Origin: Clostridiales bacterium
Lineage (GTDB): Bacteria; Bacillota; Clostridia; Christensenellales; Borkfalkiaceae
NCBI GenBank assembly: GCA_015069495.1
Contig: SVIN01000003.1
Coordinates: forward strand, 25,771-89,770
Length of the DNA stretch: 64,000 nt
Reading direction: 5' to 3'
Both the position numbers and the translations under genes were made by a program. The first letter of the stretch is position 1, and the number at the start of each line of letters is the position of its first letter. Positions 1-9,333 of this stretch are shown piece after piece. The notes under the pieces were generated by a model. That model was not told the origin of the DNA. It did not search any database and worked only from the letters and a program-made list of their open reading frames with translations.

Positions 1-1138
1 GAATAATCACAGTATTATGCGTATTTCTGCAGCCAATTAAAACGGATTCTTTTTCATTCGTATAAATAATACATCCCGTTTCCGTATAAGAAATTCTGCT
101 TTCAAACGGTTCATAATGAAAATCATCTTCCGCTACCACATAGCTAATCCAACCATTTTCATCAAGGCTTCTCTTTGTTACCTGTGTTTTTGATTTATCA
201 TATACTTCTTTTAAATTGTGACAAAGATCAAACGCTGCTGTCCCAATTTTTTCTATGTTCTCACCGATTTCTATAGAATACAACTCGTTGTGTCCCGCAA
301 ATGCCCATTCAGCAATTTCCTTGACTTCATACGTATATCGGTTTCCTTTTTCATCCATAATCGTTGCTTCTGCAGGAATGATAACCCGACGCGCGTATTT
401 CTCAGGGCCAAGACAAATGGCGTATGGGTCTTCAAAATCATGTTTCACGTGCGCAAATTTCAAGATAGTTAAATCACACCATTTACAACAGCCTTCATAA
501 TATACATGGTCACTAAACGGCAATTCTTCCGGTTCATCCAATACAACCAAACAGCGTTCGCAATACGCCGATCCCGTCGCACCATGCGTACAACAAGTCG
601 AATCAAACCCGCCAAGCGTTACTTTTTTGTGCCCGAGTGCGGGATAAAACTCATAATTCAATTCCATATCGCAACCAATACAAAAAGTGCGCGAATACCC
701 TGTTGTTAAACAAGTAGGCTGTTGTGACGTTGTCATGAATACATGGTCAATTGGCCAATCCCCCTGCTGATGTCCTTGATCACCACAAGACGGGGCACTT
801 GAAGTATTATCCGCCTCACCCATCTCCGACGAGGTATCGGACGAGCTATTTAACGAATCATTCGGCAAATTCACAATACTGTCTATAGACGTTATATCCA
901 ACGTTGGAATCTCCACTATATCGCTGCTTATAAAAATCGAGGAAGAATCCGATTCCCCTAAGCAAGAGGATTGCTCGCTTTCTGATGCAGTAGATGACAC
1001 TTCTTCTACGGATGAATCTGTGCTTATTGAGAAGTAATAATCGGGATTGTCATTACCTTTGCACGCAACAAATATCATAGTACAAAGTATACATAATATA
1101 GCCAATAGCCATAAGCTTTTTCCGCTTTTTACTTTCAT
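1..1138 (-). CDS. Secreted lipoprotein with Ser-rich linker and BspA-like leucine-rich repeat (LRR_5) segment; C-terminus runs off the window
   Basis: Hand translation from ATG at 1136-1138 gives MKVKSGKSLWLLAILCILCTMIFVACKGNDNPDYYFS...; signal peptide with FVAC lipobox, Ser/Glu-rich linker, then IAEWAFAGHNELYSIEIGENIEKIGTAAFDLCHNLKEVY. Open to position 1, so absent from the ORF track. Confidence 0.75.
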   Translation of the reverse strand, partial: MKVKSGKSLWLLAILCILCTMIFVACKGNDNPDYYFSISTDSSVEEVSSTASESEQSSCLGESDSSSIFISSDIVEIPTLDITSIDSIVNLPNDSLNSSSDTSSEMGEADNTSSAPSCGDQGHQQGDWPIDHVFMTTSQQPTCLTTGYSRTFCIGCDMELNYEFYPALGHKKVTLGGFDSTCCTHGATGSAYCERCLVVLDEPEELPFSDHVYYEGCCKWCDLTILKFAHVKHDFEDPYAICLGPEKYARRVIIPAEATIMDEKGNRYTYEVKEIAEWAFAGHNELYSIEIGENIEKIGTAAFDLCHNLKEVYDKSKTQVTKRSLDENGWISYVVAEDDFHYEPFESRISYTETGCIIYTNEKESVLIGCRNTHNTVII

Positions 1139-1162
1139 AATCGTTTCCTTGGTATATAATAT

Positions 1163-1200
1163 ATGAAAACACCCTTGGCTTGAACCAAAGGCGTTTTATA
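1163..1200 (-). terminator. Probable intrinsic terminator downstream of acpP
   Basis: Minus strand AAACGCCTTTGG-TTCAAG-CCAAGGGTGTTTT hairpin (with G-U pairs) followed by a short T run. Confidence 0.5.
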
Positions 1201-1209
1201 AACAAAAAA

Positions 1210-1437
1210 TTATTTGGTAAGCTTTTCAATCTCTGTAGCCACGTCCGCAACGGTAATCAAAGACTCTACTTCCTCATCAGGAATCATAATTCCATATTCG
1301 GATTCAAGTTGACCAAGAAGTTCAACAACATCCAAAGAGTCAGCACCGAGATCATCAACGATCTTTGCATCGGGGGTTACCTTTTCCAAAGGAAGGTTAA
1401 GAGATTCTGCAAGCATTGCTTGAATTTTTTCTAACAT
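1210..1437 (-). CDS. acpP: Acyl carrier protein
   Basis: 75 aa with phosphopantetheine site GADSLDVVELL. Confidence 0.95.
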   Translation of the reverse strand: MLEKIQAMLAESLNLPLEKVTPDAKIVDDLGADSLDVVELLGQLESEYGIMIPDEEVESLITVADVATEIEKLTK

Positions 1438-1538
1438 TTCATTATCCTCCGTAATGTTAAATCAAAATTTGATATTCATATTGTAATATAAAATATCACA
1501 CTTGTCAAGTATTTTTGGATAAAATCTCGGTAAAGTGG

Positions 1539-3710
1539 TTATTTCGTTTTCATTTTCATGGAAAGACCGATACGATTTTTCTTAACGTCTACTTCCTTTA
1601 CGCGCACTTTAACCACTTGACCAACCTTCAATACTTCAGACGGATGGCGAATATATCGTTCAGTAATTTCAGAAATATGTACCAAACCGTCCTGATGGAC
1701 ACCGATATCGATAAATGCGCCAAAGTCGATAACGTTACGGACTGTACCAGTCAATTCCATACCAACTTTCAAATCCTCAATCCCCATAATATCTTTACGC
1801 AAAGTAGGCGCGGGTAAACCTTCACGGATATCTCTGCCCGGTTTCATCAATTCGGTAACGATATCGGAAAGAGTAGCACGGTCCAGTTCTGTTTCCTTTG
1901 CTGCCTTTTCTTCGCCATATGCCTTGATTTTTTGACGAAGATCATCAATTCTGCGCGCTTTTACATCCTCTTTGGTGTAAGAGAACAACGCCAACAATTT
2001 TTCCGCTTTTGCGTAAGATTCAGGGTGAACTGCTGTATTATCCAAAATGTTTTCACCACCATCAATACGCAAGAAACCCGCGCATTGCGTGTACGCCTTT
2101 TCGCCAAGTTTAGGAACTTTTAACAACTGCTTACGCGATTTGAATTTGCCGTTTTCTTCACGATAAGCAACAATATTTTTTGCCACAGCAGAGTTAAGCC
2201 CCGCGACAAATTTCAACAAAGAAACGCTTGCCGTGTTCAAGTCCACCCCAACGCTGTTTACACAGTCTTCCAAAACCCCCGACAATGCGCCGTCCAGACG
2301 TTTTTCGTTCATATCGTGTTGATATTGACCAACCCCAATCGATTTCGGGTCAATCTTAATCAATTCTGCCAAAGGATCTTGCAGGCGGCGGGCGATTGAT
2401 ACCGCACTGCGCGCAGTAACGTCGTAATCGGGGAATTCTTCCGCGCCGAGTGCGCTTGCAGAATATACGGAAGCCCCCGCCTCGTTTACGATTACGTAGC
2501 CGACTTCTCTGCCCGTTTCCGCTTTAATTTCCTTGATCAATTCCGCAATGAAAATTTCACTTTCTTTGCTTGCCGTACCATTACCGCAAGAAATAACCTC
2601 GACCGCATATTTTTCAATCAATTTCTTTAAAACGACTTTTGCTTCCGCCGTTTTGTTTTGCGGGGGCGTAGGGAATACGACCGTCTTATCCAATACTTTA
2701 CCCGTACCGTCTACTACACAAATTTTACAACCTGTACGGAATGCAGGGTCCCACCCCATCGTAATTTTATCCTTGACGGGTGGTTGCATCAAAAGCGGCT
2801 TCAAATTGACTTCAAACATTTTAATGGCTTGTTCACTTGCATCGTCAAACAACTGCGCACGCACTTCACGTTCTACCGAAGGTGCAATCAAACGGTCGTA
2901 ACCATCTTCCGCCGCTTCTTTGACAATGACACTGCTTTCCCCACCGTCTTTGAGGAAGCTTGCGCCCGTGATACGTTTCGCAAAATCCGTATCTACAACA
3001 ATCGAAACCTTCAAAAATTCTTCCTTTTCCCCGCGATTTAAGGCAAGAACACGGTGGCTTTTGATTTCGGAAACGGGTTCTTGGTATTCCGCATACATGC
3101 CGTATGTTTTCGTTTCATCTGCCTCCGCTTTGCCTTTTGCATAAGCGGAAACAATTTCCCCATGTTTAAAGAAGAAATTACGCAATTTTTTACGTGTTGC
3201 CGCATCATCGGAAATAATTTCCGCAATGATATCTCTTGCGCCGTCGATTGCATCGTCTACGGTTTTTACTTCTTCAGTGATGTACTTTTCCGCCTCTTCG
3301 CGTACTTTAAAAGATTTATCTTGCGCTAAAATTGCATCCGCAAACGGTTGTAACCCCTTCGCAATAGCAACCGAGGCGCGCGTTTTACGTTTCTGCTTAT
3401 AAGGACGGTAAATATCTTCCACTTCCGTCAAAATTGCAGCCTTTTCCAATGCAAGGCGGATTTCTTCCGTCATTTTACCTTGTTCCGTAATTGCGTTGGC
3501 TACTTCCTCTTTACGCTTTTCCAAATTACGAAGATAGGTAAGACGATCAAACAAATCTCTCAAAATTTGATCGTCGCAACTGCCAGTCATTTCTTTACGG
3601 TAACGCGCGATAAAAGGAATTGTATTTCCTTCGTCAATCAGCGATACAATATTTTTTACGTGCGTAGGATTTAAGTTAAATTCTTGCGTAATCGTTTGTA
3701 AAATGTCCAT
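1539..3710 (-). CDS. tex: Tex-family transcription accessory / S1 RNA-binding protein
   Basis: 723 aa; N-terminal Tex fold, HhH region, C-terminal S1 domain VGMELTGTVRNVIDFGAFIDIGVHQDGLVHISE. Confidence 0.93.
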   Translation of the reverse strand: MDILQTITQEFNLNPTHVKNIVSLIDEGNTIPFIARYRKEMTGSCDDQILRDLFDRLTYLRNLEKRKEEVANAITEQGKMTEEIRLALEKAAILTEVEDIYRPYKQKRKTRASVAIAKGLQPFADAILAQDKSFKVREEAEKYITEEVKTVDDAIDGARDIIAEIISDDAATRKKLRNFFFKHGEIVSAYAKGKAEADETKTYGMYAEYQEPVSEIKSHRVLALNRGEKEEFLKVSIVVDTDFAKRITGASFLKDGGESSVIVKEAAEDGYDRLIAPSVEREVRAQLFDDASEQAIKMFEVNLKPLLMQPPVKDKITMGWDPAFRTGCKICVVDGTGKVLDKTVVFPTPPQNKTAEAKVVLKKLIEKYAVEVISCGNGTASKESEIFIAELIKEIKAETGREVGYVIVNEAGASVYSASALGAEEFPDYDVTARSAVSIARRLQDPLAELIKIDPKSIGVGQYQHDMNEKRLDGALSGVLEDCVNSVGVDLNTASVSLLKFVAGLNSAVAKNIVAYREENGKFKSRKQLLKVPKLGEKAYTQCAGFLRIDGGENILDNTAVHPESYAKAEKLLALFSYTKEDVKARRIDDLRQKIKAYGEEKAAKETELDRATLSDIVTELMKPGRDIREGLPAPTLRKDIMGIEDLKVGMELTGTVRNVIDFGAFIDIGVHQDGLVHISEITERYIRHPSEVLKVGQVVKVRVKEVDVKKNRIGLSMKMKTK

Positions 3711-3720
3711 AAATTTTTCC

Positions 3721-4401
3721 TTATTTGTTATAATTTTCTATTTTTAAAGACCGTAAAAAGTCTTTTTGGTTTTGAGTTAAACGCAAACTTTCGATTGCTT
3801 TTTGAATGGCTTTATTATGTGTTTTTGCATCCGTAATATGCCGTTTGAGAAGCTCTACCCCGCACTCGTATTCTTTTATAAGAATTTCTGCTATGAGCCA
3901 AGCAACCGCCATATAAACGTAATAATAAGACGTATCCGCCTTTATGATAAAACTTTCTATATCGGATAGATATTCTTTTTTTATATATTCATTCAAGAGT
4001 ACTACCAAGGGATATCGTTGCTGATATTCACCGCCTTGCGCAAACGTTGCTTGTAATACGGGCAAAAACACCTGCTTGTGTTCACGAATGCATTTCACCT
4101 TAAAACTGTCGCAAAGCGCCCAATTATCCATCCAAGAAACACAATCGTTTAGATGCACAAGAAATTGTTCGTACGGCAATTGCGATACCTGCGTCAGTTT
4201 AATAAATACAACTTCATAATATTCGTTGGGAAACGATAAAATCTCTTCCATATTCGCCATATATTGTTTGGCGATTTTTCGCAGCATCGGGGTTCGCACA
4301 CCGAGAATGATTCGTTCGGTAAAAATCAACCGCCGTTGAAAATTGGCAAAAGATTCGTCCGCGTAGGATTGTAATAGTTCAATAAAGTCCAAATACTTCA
4401 T
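3721..4401 (-). CDS. DNA alkylation repair protein (AlkD-like HEAT-repeat glycosylase)
   Basis: MKYLDFIELLQSYADESFANFQRRLIFTERIILGVRTPMLRKIAKQY... resembles the AlkD family; start chosen at the internal Met of the 235-aa ORF. Confidence 0.75.
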   Translation of the reverse strand: MKYLDFIELLQSYADESFANFQRRLIFTERIILGVRTPMLRKIAKQYMANMEEILSFPNEYYEVVFIKLTQVSQLPYEQFLVHLNDCVSWMDNWALCDSFKVKCIREHKQVFLPVLQATFAQGGEYQQRYPLVVLLNEYIKKEYLSDIESFIIKADTSYYYVYMAVAWLIAEILIKEYECGVELLKRHITDAKTHNKAIQKAIESLRLTQNQKDFLRSLKIENYNK

Positions 4402-4870
4402 CGAGCGCCCTCCGCCAAATTTCTTCATTATATCGCGGATTTGCGGGGCTTGTCGAAGGCATCTTCGCGTATGATATGGTTAAATTGGCATAATCTTCCA
4501 TAAAAAGTTGATAAGACAGCGCGCCGTTTAACAGTATCTTTTCAATGGGCGCATTGTTGATAACTTCGCTTAAATCCGCTTTCACAGCGTTTTTCACTGA
4601 TGCATCTGCCGACCCGATGATTTCACAGGATACAACCATATCCCAAAGCGCGATTTTGCGCCTTCTTAGAAAGTCTTTCTTCCCCTCGATTGTATCAGGT
4701 ATCGATTCCTTGAAATACCCGCACAGCATTCTCCAAAAGCGATTTTGTTTGTGTCCGTAATAAAAATCGATTTCACGGCTTTTTACCGATGGGAAACTAC
4801 CCAAAATCAAAACACGGCTCTCCTTATCGAATACAGGCGCAAAACCGATTTTACGATTATCCGTTTCCAT
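4379..4870 (-). CDS. DNA-deoxyinosine glycosylase / uracil-DNA glycosylase-superfamily protein
   Basis: RVLILGSFPSVKSREIDFYYGHKQNRFWRML and a C-terminal LPST/SPAN-type motif (MPSTSPANPRY). Confidence 0.8.
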   Translation of the reverse strand: METDNRKIGFAPVFDKESRVLILGSFPSVKSREIDFYYGHKQNRFWRMLCGYFKESIPDTIEGKKDFLRRRKIALWDMVVSCEIIGSADASVKNAVKADLSEVINNAPIEKILLNGALSYQLFMEDYANLTISYAKMPSTSPANPRYNEEIWRRALDEVFGLY

Positions 4871-4872
4871 CG

Positions 4873-6120
4873 TTATAAAGCAAACGGTTTATCGGTATTC
4901 CCTACCAAAGCAACCGCCTTTTTACTCTCGTCAAACATGACAGTCAAAGCCTCTTGTGCGTCTTGATAAGTCATTGCATTCAATCGATTTAACTTGTCTT
5001 CAAAGTCAAATATTTTATTGAAATTCAGCATATATTTCCCATAGAGAAGCATCTGTGAGTTGCTGCTCTCGTTGCTGAAAAACATCCCTGCTTTCATTTG
5101 TTCGCGACTGCGCATAAATTCATCTTCGGTGATCCCTTCTTTTTTCATAGTGGCAATAACCGTATTGATTGCATCGTACGCTTCTTGCGCATTGGCAGGA
5201 TTTACCCCCGCATAGATATTTTGCGTTGCGCATTGAGGGAATGGCGACAAATAGGAATACACCGAATACGCCAACCCACGTTTTTCACGCACTTCTTGGA
5301 ATAATCTTGCACTCATCGAACCGCCCAAAATAGAATTCAATGCATTGACCACGTCTTCACGATTATCTCCGCGAGGTACAGACGGATAGGCAATAGCAAG
5401 ATGCATTTGCTCGATGGGTTTTTGTTTGACTAAACTCTTATGGCAGGTAATAACGTTGGGAGTTCTTGCCTCGAAACATCCTTTTTCCAACGTACCGAAA
5501 TAGCTTTCCACAAGCGCCTGCGCGGTTGTAAAATCAATGCCGCCTGCAAAGGAAATTACGATATTCTCAGGACAATATCTCGCTCTTTTATAACGTTGCA
5601 TATCATCCACGGTAAAACTTTTGACGTTTTTCGCCGTACCGAGAATATTTCGGCCGTAATTTTCCGTGCCGTAATAGGCTTGCGCAAGCAAATCCAAGCA
5701 CAAATCTTCAGGCGTATCTTCATTCATGGAAATTTCTTCACAAACCACCCCTTTTTCTCTTTCCATCTCCTCTTCAGGGAAAGTGGAGTTCAAAAAAAGG
5801 TCGGACAGAAGCTCAAAACACGACACGGTATGATCGGACGTACACTTGGAATAATAGCAGGTCAAATCCTTACCCGTAAACGCATTCACCTGCGCTCCCA
5901 AGCGGTCGAAAGCATCCGAAATCTCAAAAGCATTACGCTTATGCGTACCCTTGAATTGCATGTGTTCGATAAAATGAGAAATCCCATCTTCCGCATCCGT
6001 TTCCGCGCTTGCGCCCGTTCCGACGAGAATCCCCATCGTAACCGACATCAAGCCTTCCATTTTTTTCACAACGAGCCGTAACCCATTTTCATATTTCTTT
6101 TCGTAAACCATATTATCCAT
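4873..6120 (-). CDS. M16 family zinc metallopeptidase
   Basis: HxxEH zinc motif (HFIEH), downstream Glu region, 415 aa. Confidence 0.9.
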   Translation of the reverse strand: MDNMVYEKKYENGLRLVVKKMEGLMSVTMGILVGTGASAETDAEDGISHFIEHMQFKGTHKRNAFEISDAFDRLGAQVNAFTGKDLTCYYSKCTSDHTVSCFELLSDLFLNSTFPEEEMEREKGVVCEEISMNEDTPEDLCLDLLAQAYYGTENYGRNILGTAKNVKSFTVDDMQRYKRARYCPENIVISFAGGIDFTTAQALVESYFGTLEKGCFEARTPNVITCHKSLVKQKPIEQMHLAIAYPSVPRGDNREDVVNALNSILGGSMSARLFQEVREKRGLAYSVYSYLSPFPQCATQNIYAGVNPANAQEAYDAINTVIATMKKEGITEDEFMRSREQMKAGMFFSNESSNSQMLLYGKYMLNFNKIFDFEDKLNRLNAMTYQDAQEALTVMFDESKKAVALVGNTDKPFAL

Positions 6121-6850
6121 CCTTTTGTATATTTTGTGAAACCGTCACGGTTTCCAAACCATTCGATTGGTAAAATTTCAATATATCTTCTAAAGCATCC
6201 GCTGTTTCCTTCATGGGATGCATCAAGATAAAATCACCAATCTGTACGTTTTTTGTCGCGCGCGTGTAAATAACTGCCGCGTTTTTATCCCGCCAATCGA
6301 CGGTGTCCTTAGACCATAAAATCGTCGTCATTCCTAAAGCGTTTACAGCCTGTAAAGTATAATCGTTATATGCGCCCGAAGGCGGGGCAAACAAGGTTGG
6401 TGCACAACCGATTGCCATTTCGATAAAACGATTGCATTCGGCAATTTCCTTTTGGTTATTCAGCAAATCCAATTTATTATGGTCCTTGTGAAAATAGCCA
6501 TGATTGCCAATTTCATGTCCTGCCGCATAAATATCCCGCAAGCAATCCACGTTATCGTCCGCCCAACAACCGCCGATAAAAAAGGTTGCCGTTGCCTCAT
6601 ACGCTTGTAAAATGTCTAAAATGCGGTATACCTCTTCCGTCCCCCAATACACGTTAAACATCAAGGATACACCCTTGGCATTTTCCCCCGCTTGACGGTA
6701 AATTTTCACCTCGTTCGTTTCCGCGGAAACCTCCTCATCAATCGGTGCCAAGCACAACGCACCAAGAGTGAGAATTAGTGTCCCCAAGATGATATTACTT
6801 GCCAACTTCATACGAATTACATGCGGTAAATTCTGCATTTCTCTCATCAA
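6113..6850 (-). CDS. Polysaccharide deacetylase (CE4, PdaB-like)
   Basis: Signal/TM segment, ATATFFIGG, HEIGNHGYFHKDH, FAPPSGAYND. Confidence 0.85.
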   Translation of the reverse strand: MMREMQNLPHVIRMKLASNIILGTLILTLGALCLAPIDEEVSAETNEVKIYRQAGENAKGVSLMFNVYWGTEEVYRILDILQAYEATATFFIGGCWADDNVDCLRDIYAAGHEIGNHGYFHKDHNKLDLLNNQKEIAECNRFIEMAIGCAPTLFAPPSGAYNDYTLQAVNALGMTTILWSKDTVDWRDKNAAVIYTRATKNVQIGDFILMHPMKETADALEDILKFYQSNGLETVTVSQNIQKDG

Positions 6851-6922
6851 AAAGCCACTCCTGAAAAAGTATTTTTATTTATCATATTTTTTATCTTTTC
6901 AGGATATGCTTTTTAGAACTTG

Positions 6923-9322
6923 TTAACGAATTTTAACGATGGTAACCCCTGTTTCCCCTTCGCCGTATTTACCAAGACGGTATTCGGCAACGTTGCGGTG
7001 CGTACGTAAATAATCGTGTATTCCCGCGCGGAGTTTTCCCGTACCGACACCATGCACAATGCGCACTTCTTCCAAGTTCGCAATAACGGCAGAATCGATA
7101 AACGCTTCCACCTCGGGCAATGCTTCGTGCACGGTCAAACCGATGACGTTGATTTCCAAGGTAGGTGCAGGCTTGGGGTTGAGGGATTTTTTCACCTGCA
7201 CCCGTTCGTCCGCTTTCTTCGTTTGCCATTTCTTTTTAGATACAGTTTGCGTTTTTGTTTCCCGAATTACAATCGACAAATCGGAAATTTTACAACGCAT
7301 ACGCAAACTTCCGCAAAGAACCTCTGCTTCCCCTTTTCCATGACGAATATTCAACACCTCGCCTTCCTGCCCGAAAGTTTTCACAAAAACCTTGTCGCCA
7401 ATCTGTAATCTATCGGCTTTTACAGGCGCGTATTGCGGTGTATTTTCCTCTTCCTCATCACTTTCATACACTTTATCGGAAAGCTTATTTTTCAGCGTTC
7501 TTGCCTTGATTAAATCATTTTCCGATAAGCGTTCCTGCGCGAATATATTTTCAATTTCACGTAAAATTTCTTCCGCATCAGCGGCGCGTTCGTTAATGAT
7601 ACGGCGGGATTCAGCCTTGGCAGAAACGTACAATTTTTCCTTTTCTTTTTTCAGCTTCTCACGCTCGCTTTCCAAAATCTGCAATTTTTCATGCCACTCA
7701 GCTTTCAATCGATTGCTTGCCAACAAAGCTTCTTCCGCTTGAATACGGCTTTCTTCCGCACTACGCACGATATTTTCAAATTTTTGCGCGTCTTCGGAAA
7801 GGTTAGACAAAGCATCTTGTAAAATGCTTTCTTTTAACCCTAAACGACGTGAAATCGCAAGCGCGTTACTCGACCCAGGCAACCCAATATGCATCACGTA
7901 TAAAGGTTGTAAAGTATTCGCGTCAAATTCCATGCAAGCATTTTCAATACCTTTTGCTGCAAAGGCAAATTCCTTTAAGGCTGTATAATGCGTAGTGACT
8001 ACCCCTGCACACCCTGTATCTAAAAGATGGGATACAATAGCCTTTGCCAATGCTTGCCCCTCATCGGGATCGGTACCACCGCCCAATTCGTCAATTAAAA
8101 CCAAACTATTTTGATTCGCTGAATTAACGATATTGATAATATTGGTAATATGCGAAGAAAATGTCGATAAACTCTCCTCGATACTTTGCGCATCGCCTAC
8201 GTCACAGAAAATTTCTTCAAAGGTAGACAACGTAGCGCGTTTTGCGGGGATAAACAAGCCGCACATTGCCATCAGGCAAAACAGTCCGACCATTTTCAAG
8301 GTGACCGTCTTACCGCCCGTATTTGGACCGCTTATCAAAAGAAAACGATAATCTTTTCCAAGAGAAATGCTGACAGGAACAACTTTTTTGCGGTCAATCA
8401 ATGGATGTCTTCCACAATCAATATCAATGACTCCGAAACCGTTGATTTCAGGTTTTACGCAAGACAATTTATATGCATATTCCGCGCGAGCGTAATAGCT
8501 GTCAATTTCCTCCAACACCTCGATATCTACCGCGAGTTCGTCGCTCATAAAGCCAACTCTGCGGGAAAGTTCACCCAAGATTCGTTCCACTTCCTCTTTT
8601 TCGTCGATTTGCAAGGAGCGAAGCTCGTTATTCATTTCCAAAATTTCTTCGGGTTCAATAAAGAATGTCGCCCCGCTTGCCGAACGGTCATGGATAAACC
8701 CTTTGATATTTCGCTTATATTCAGCGCGGACGGGTAATACGTAACGGTTGTCACGCATGGTGATAATACCGTCTTGTAAATATTTCCCCTCGCTCCCCAC
8801 CAAATATTCGGACAAGCGAGAACGGATGCGTTCATTCAACAATCGAATTTCACGGCGAAGGCTGTACAGCTTATCGCTGGCATAATCGCTCACTTCGGTA
8901 TCATTTAAAATCTTCGTGCGTATATCTTCTTCTAAATTCGCATCGAAATACAATCTATCCGACAACAAACGCACCTCTGTAATCGAATCATCCGTCACCC
9001 CTTTGATAGAGGTGTAAGCAATACGCGCAGAGCGTAACAGATTTTCCGCCTTTAACAATTCACCGCATGTCAAAGCCGAACCTTTTTTCGCACGTCCCAA
9101 TTCATCGGAAAAAGCGGGGAAAGATTCGATTTTGGAAATGCCATGCTGAAACAACAAGGTAAGACATTCTTCCGTGGTATTCAAACGGCGTTTTGCTTCT
9201 TTGGGGTCGGAAGCGGGTTCTAAGACCTGCAAACGCTGTTTCCCACCGTCCAAAACCGCATATTCTGCCGCAAGCGATAAAATTTTATTCAATTCTGTTT
9301 TTTCAATCGCTCTTTGATTCAT
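6923..9322 (-). CDS. mutS2: MutS2 family protein (ATPase with Smr domain)
   Basis: Walker A SGPNTGGKTVTLK, DELGGGTDPDEGQALA, C-terminal Smr (VRIVHGVGTGKLRAGIHDYL). Start MNQRAIEK has an AAGGA SD. Confidence 0.93.
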   Translation of the reverse strand: MNQRAIEKTELNKILSLAAEYAVLDGGKQRLQVLEPASDPKEAKRRLNTTEECLTLLFQHGISKIESFPAFSDELGRAKKGSALTCGELLKAENLLRSARIAYTSIKGVTDDSITEVRLLSDRLYFDANLEEDIRTKILNDTEVSDYASDKLYSLRREIRLLNERIRSRLSEYLVGSEGKYLQDGIITMRDNRYVLPVRAEYKRNIKGFIHDRSASGATFFIEPEEILEMNNELRSLQIDEKEEVERILGELSRRVGFMSDELAVDIEVLEEIDSYYARAEYAYKLSCVKPEINGFGVIDIDCGRHPLIDRKKVVPVSISLGKDYRFLLISGPNTGGKTVTLKMVGLFCLMAMCGLFIPAKRATLSTFEEIFCDVGDAQSIEESLSTFSSHITNIINIVNSANQNSLVLIDELGGGTDPDEGQALAKAIVSHLLDTGCAGVVTTHYTALKEFAFAAKGIENACMEFDANTLQPLYVMHIGLPGSSNALAISRRLGLKESILQDALSNLSEDAQKFENIVRSAEESRIQAEEALLASNRLKAEWHEKLQILESEREKLKKEKEKLYVSAKAESRRIINERAADAEEILREIENIFAQERLSENDLIKARTLKNKLSDKVYESDEEEENTPQYAPVKADRLQIGDKVFVKTFGQEGEVLNIRHGKGEAEVLCGSLRMRCKISDLSIVIRETKTQTVSKKKWQTKKADERVQVKKSLNPKPAPTLEINVIGLTVHEALPEVEAFIDSAVIANLEEVRIVHGVGTGKLRAGIHDYLRTHRNVAEYRLGKYGEGETGVTIVKIR

Positions 9323-9333
9323 ATTTATCCTTA

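Noticed and set aside
5440-6081. 213-aa plus-strand ORF
   Set aside because: Antisense to the M16 peptidase gene; no motif support.
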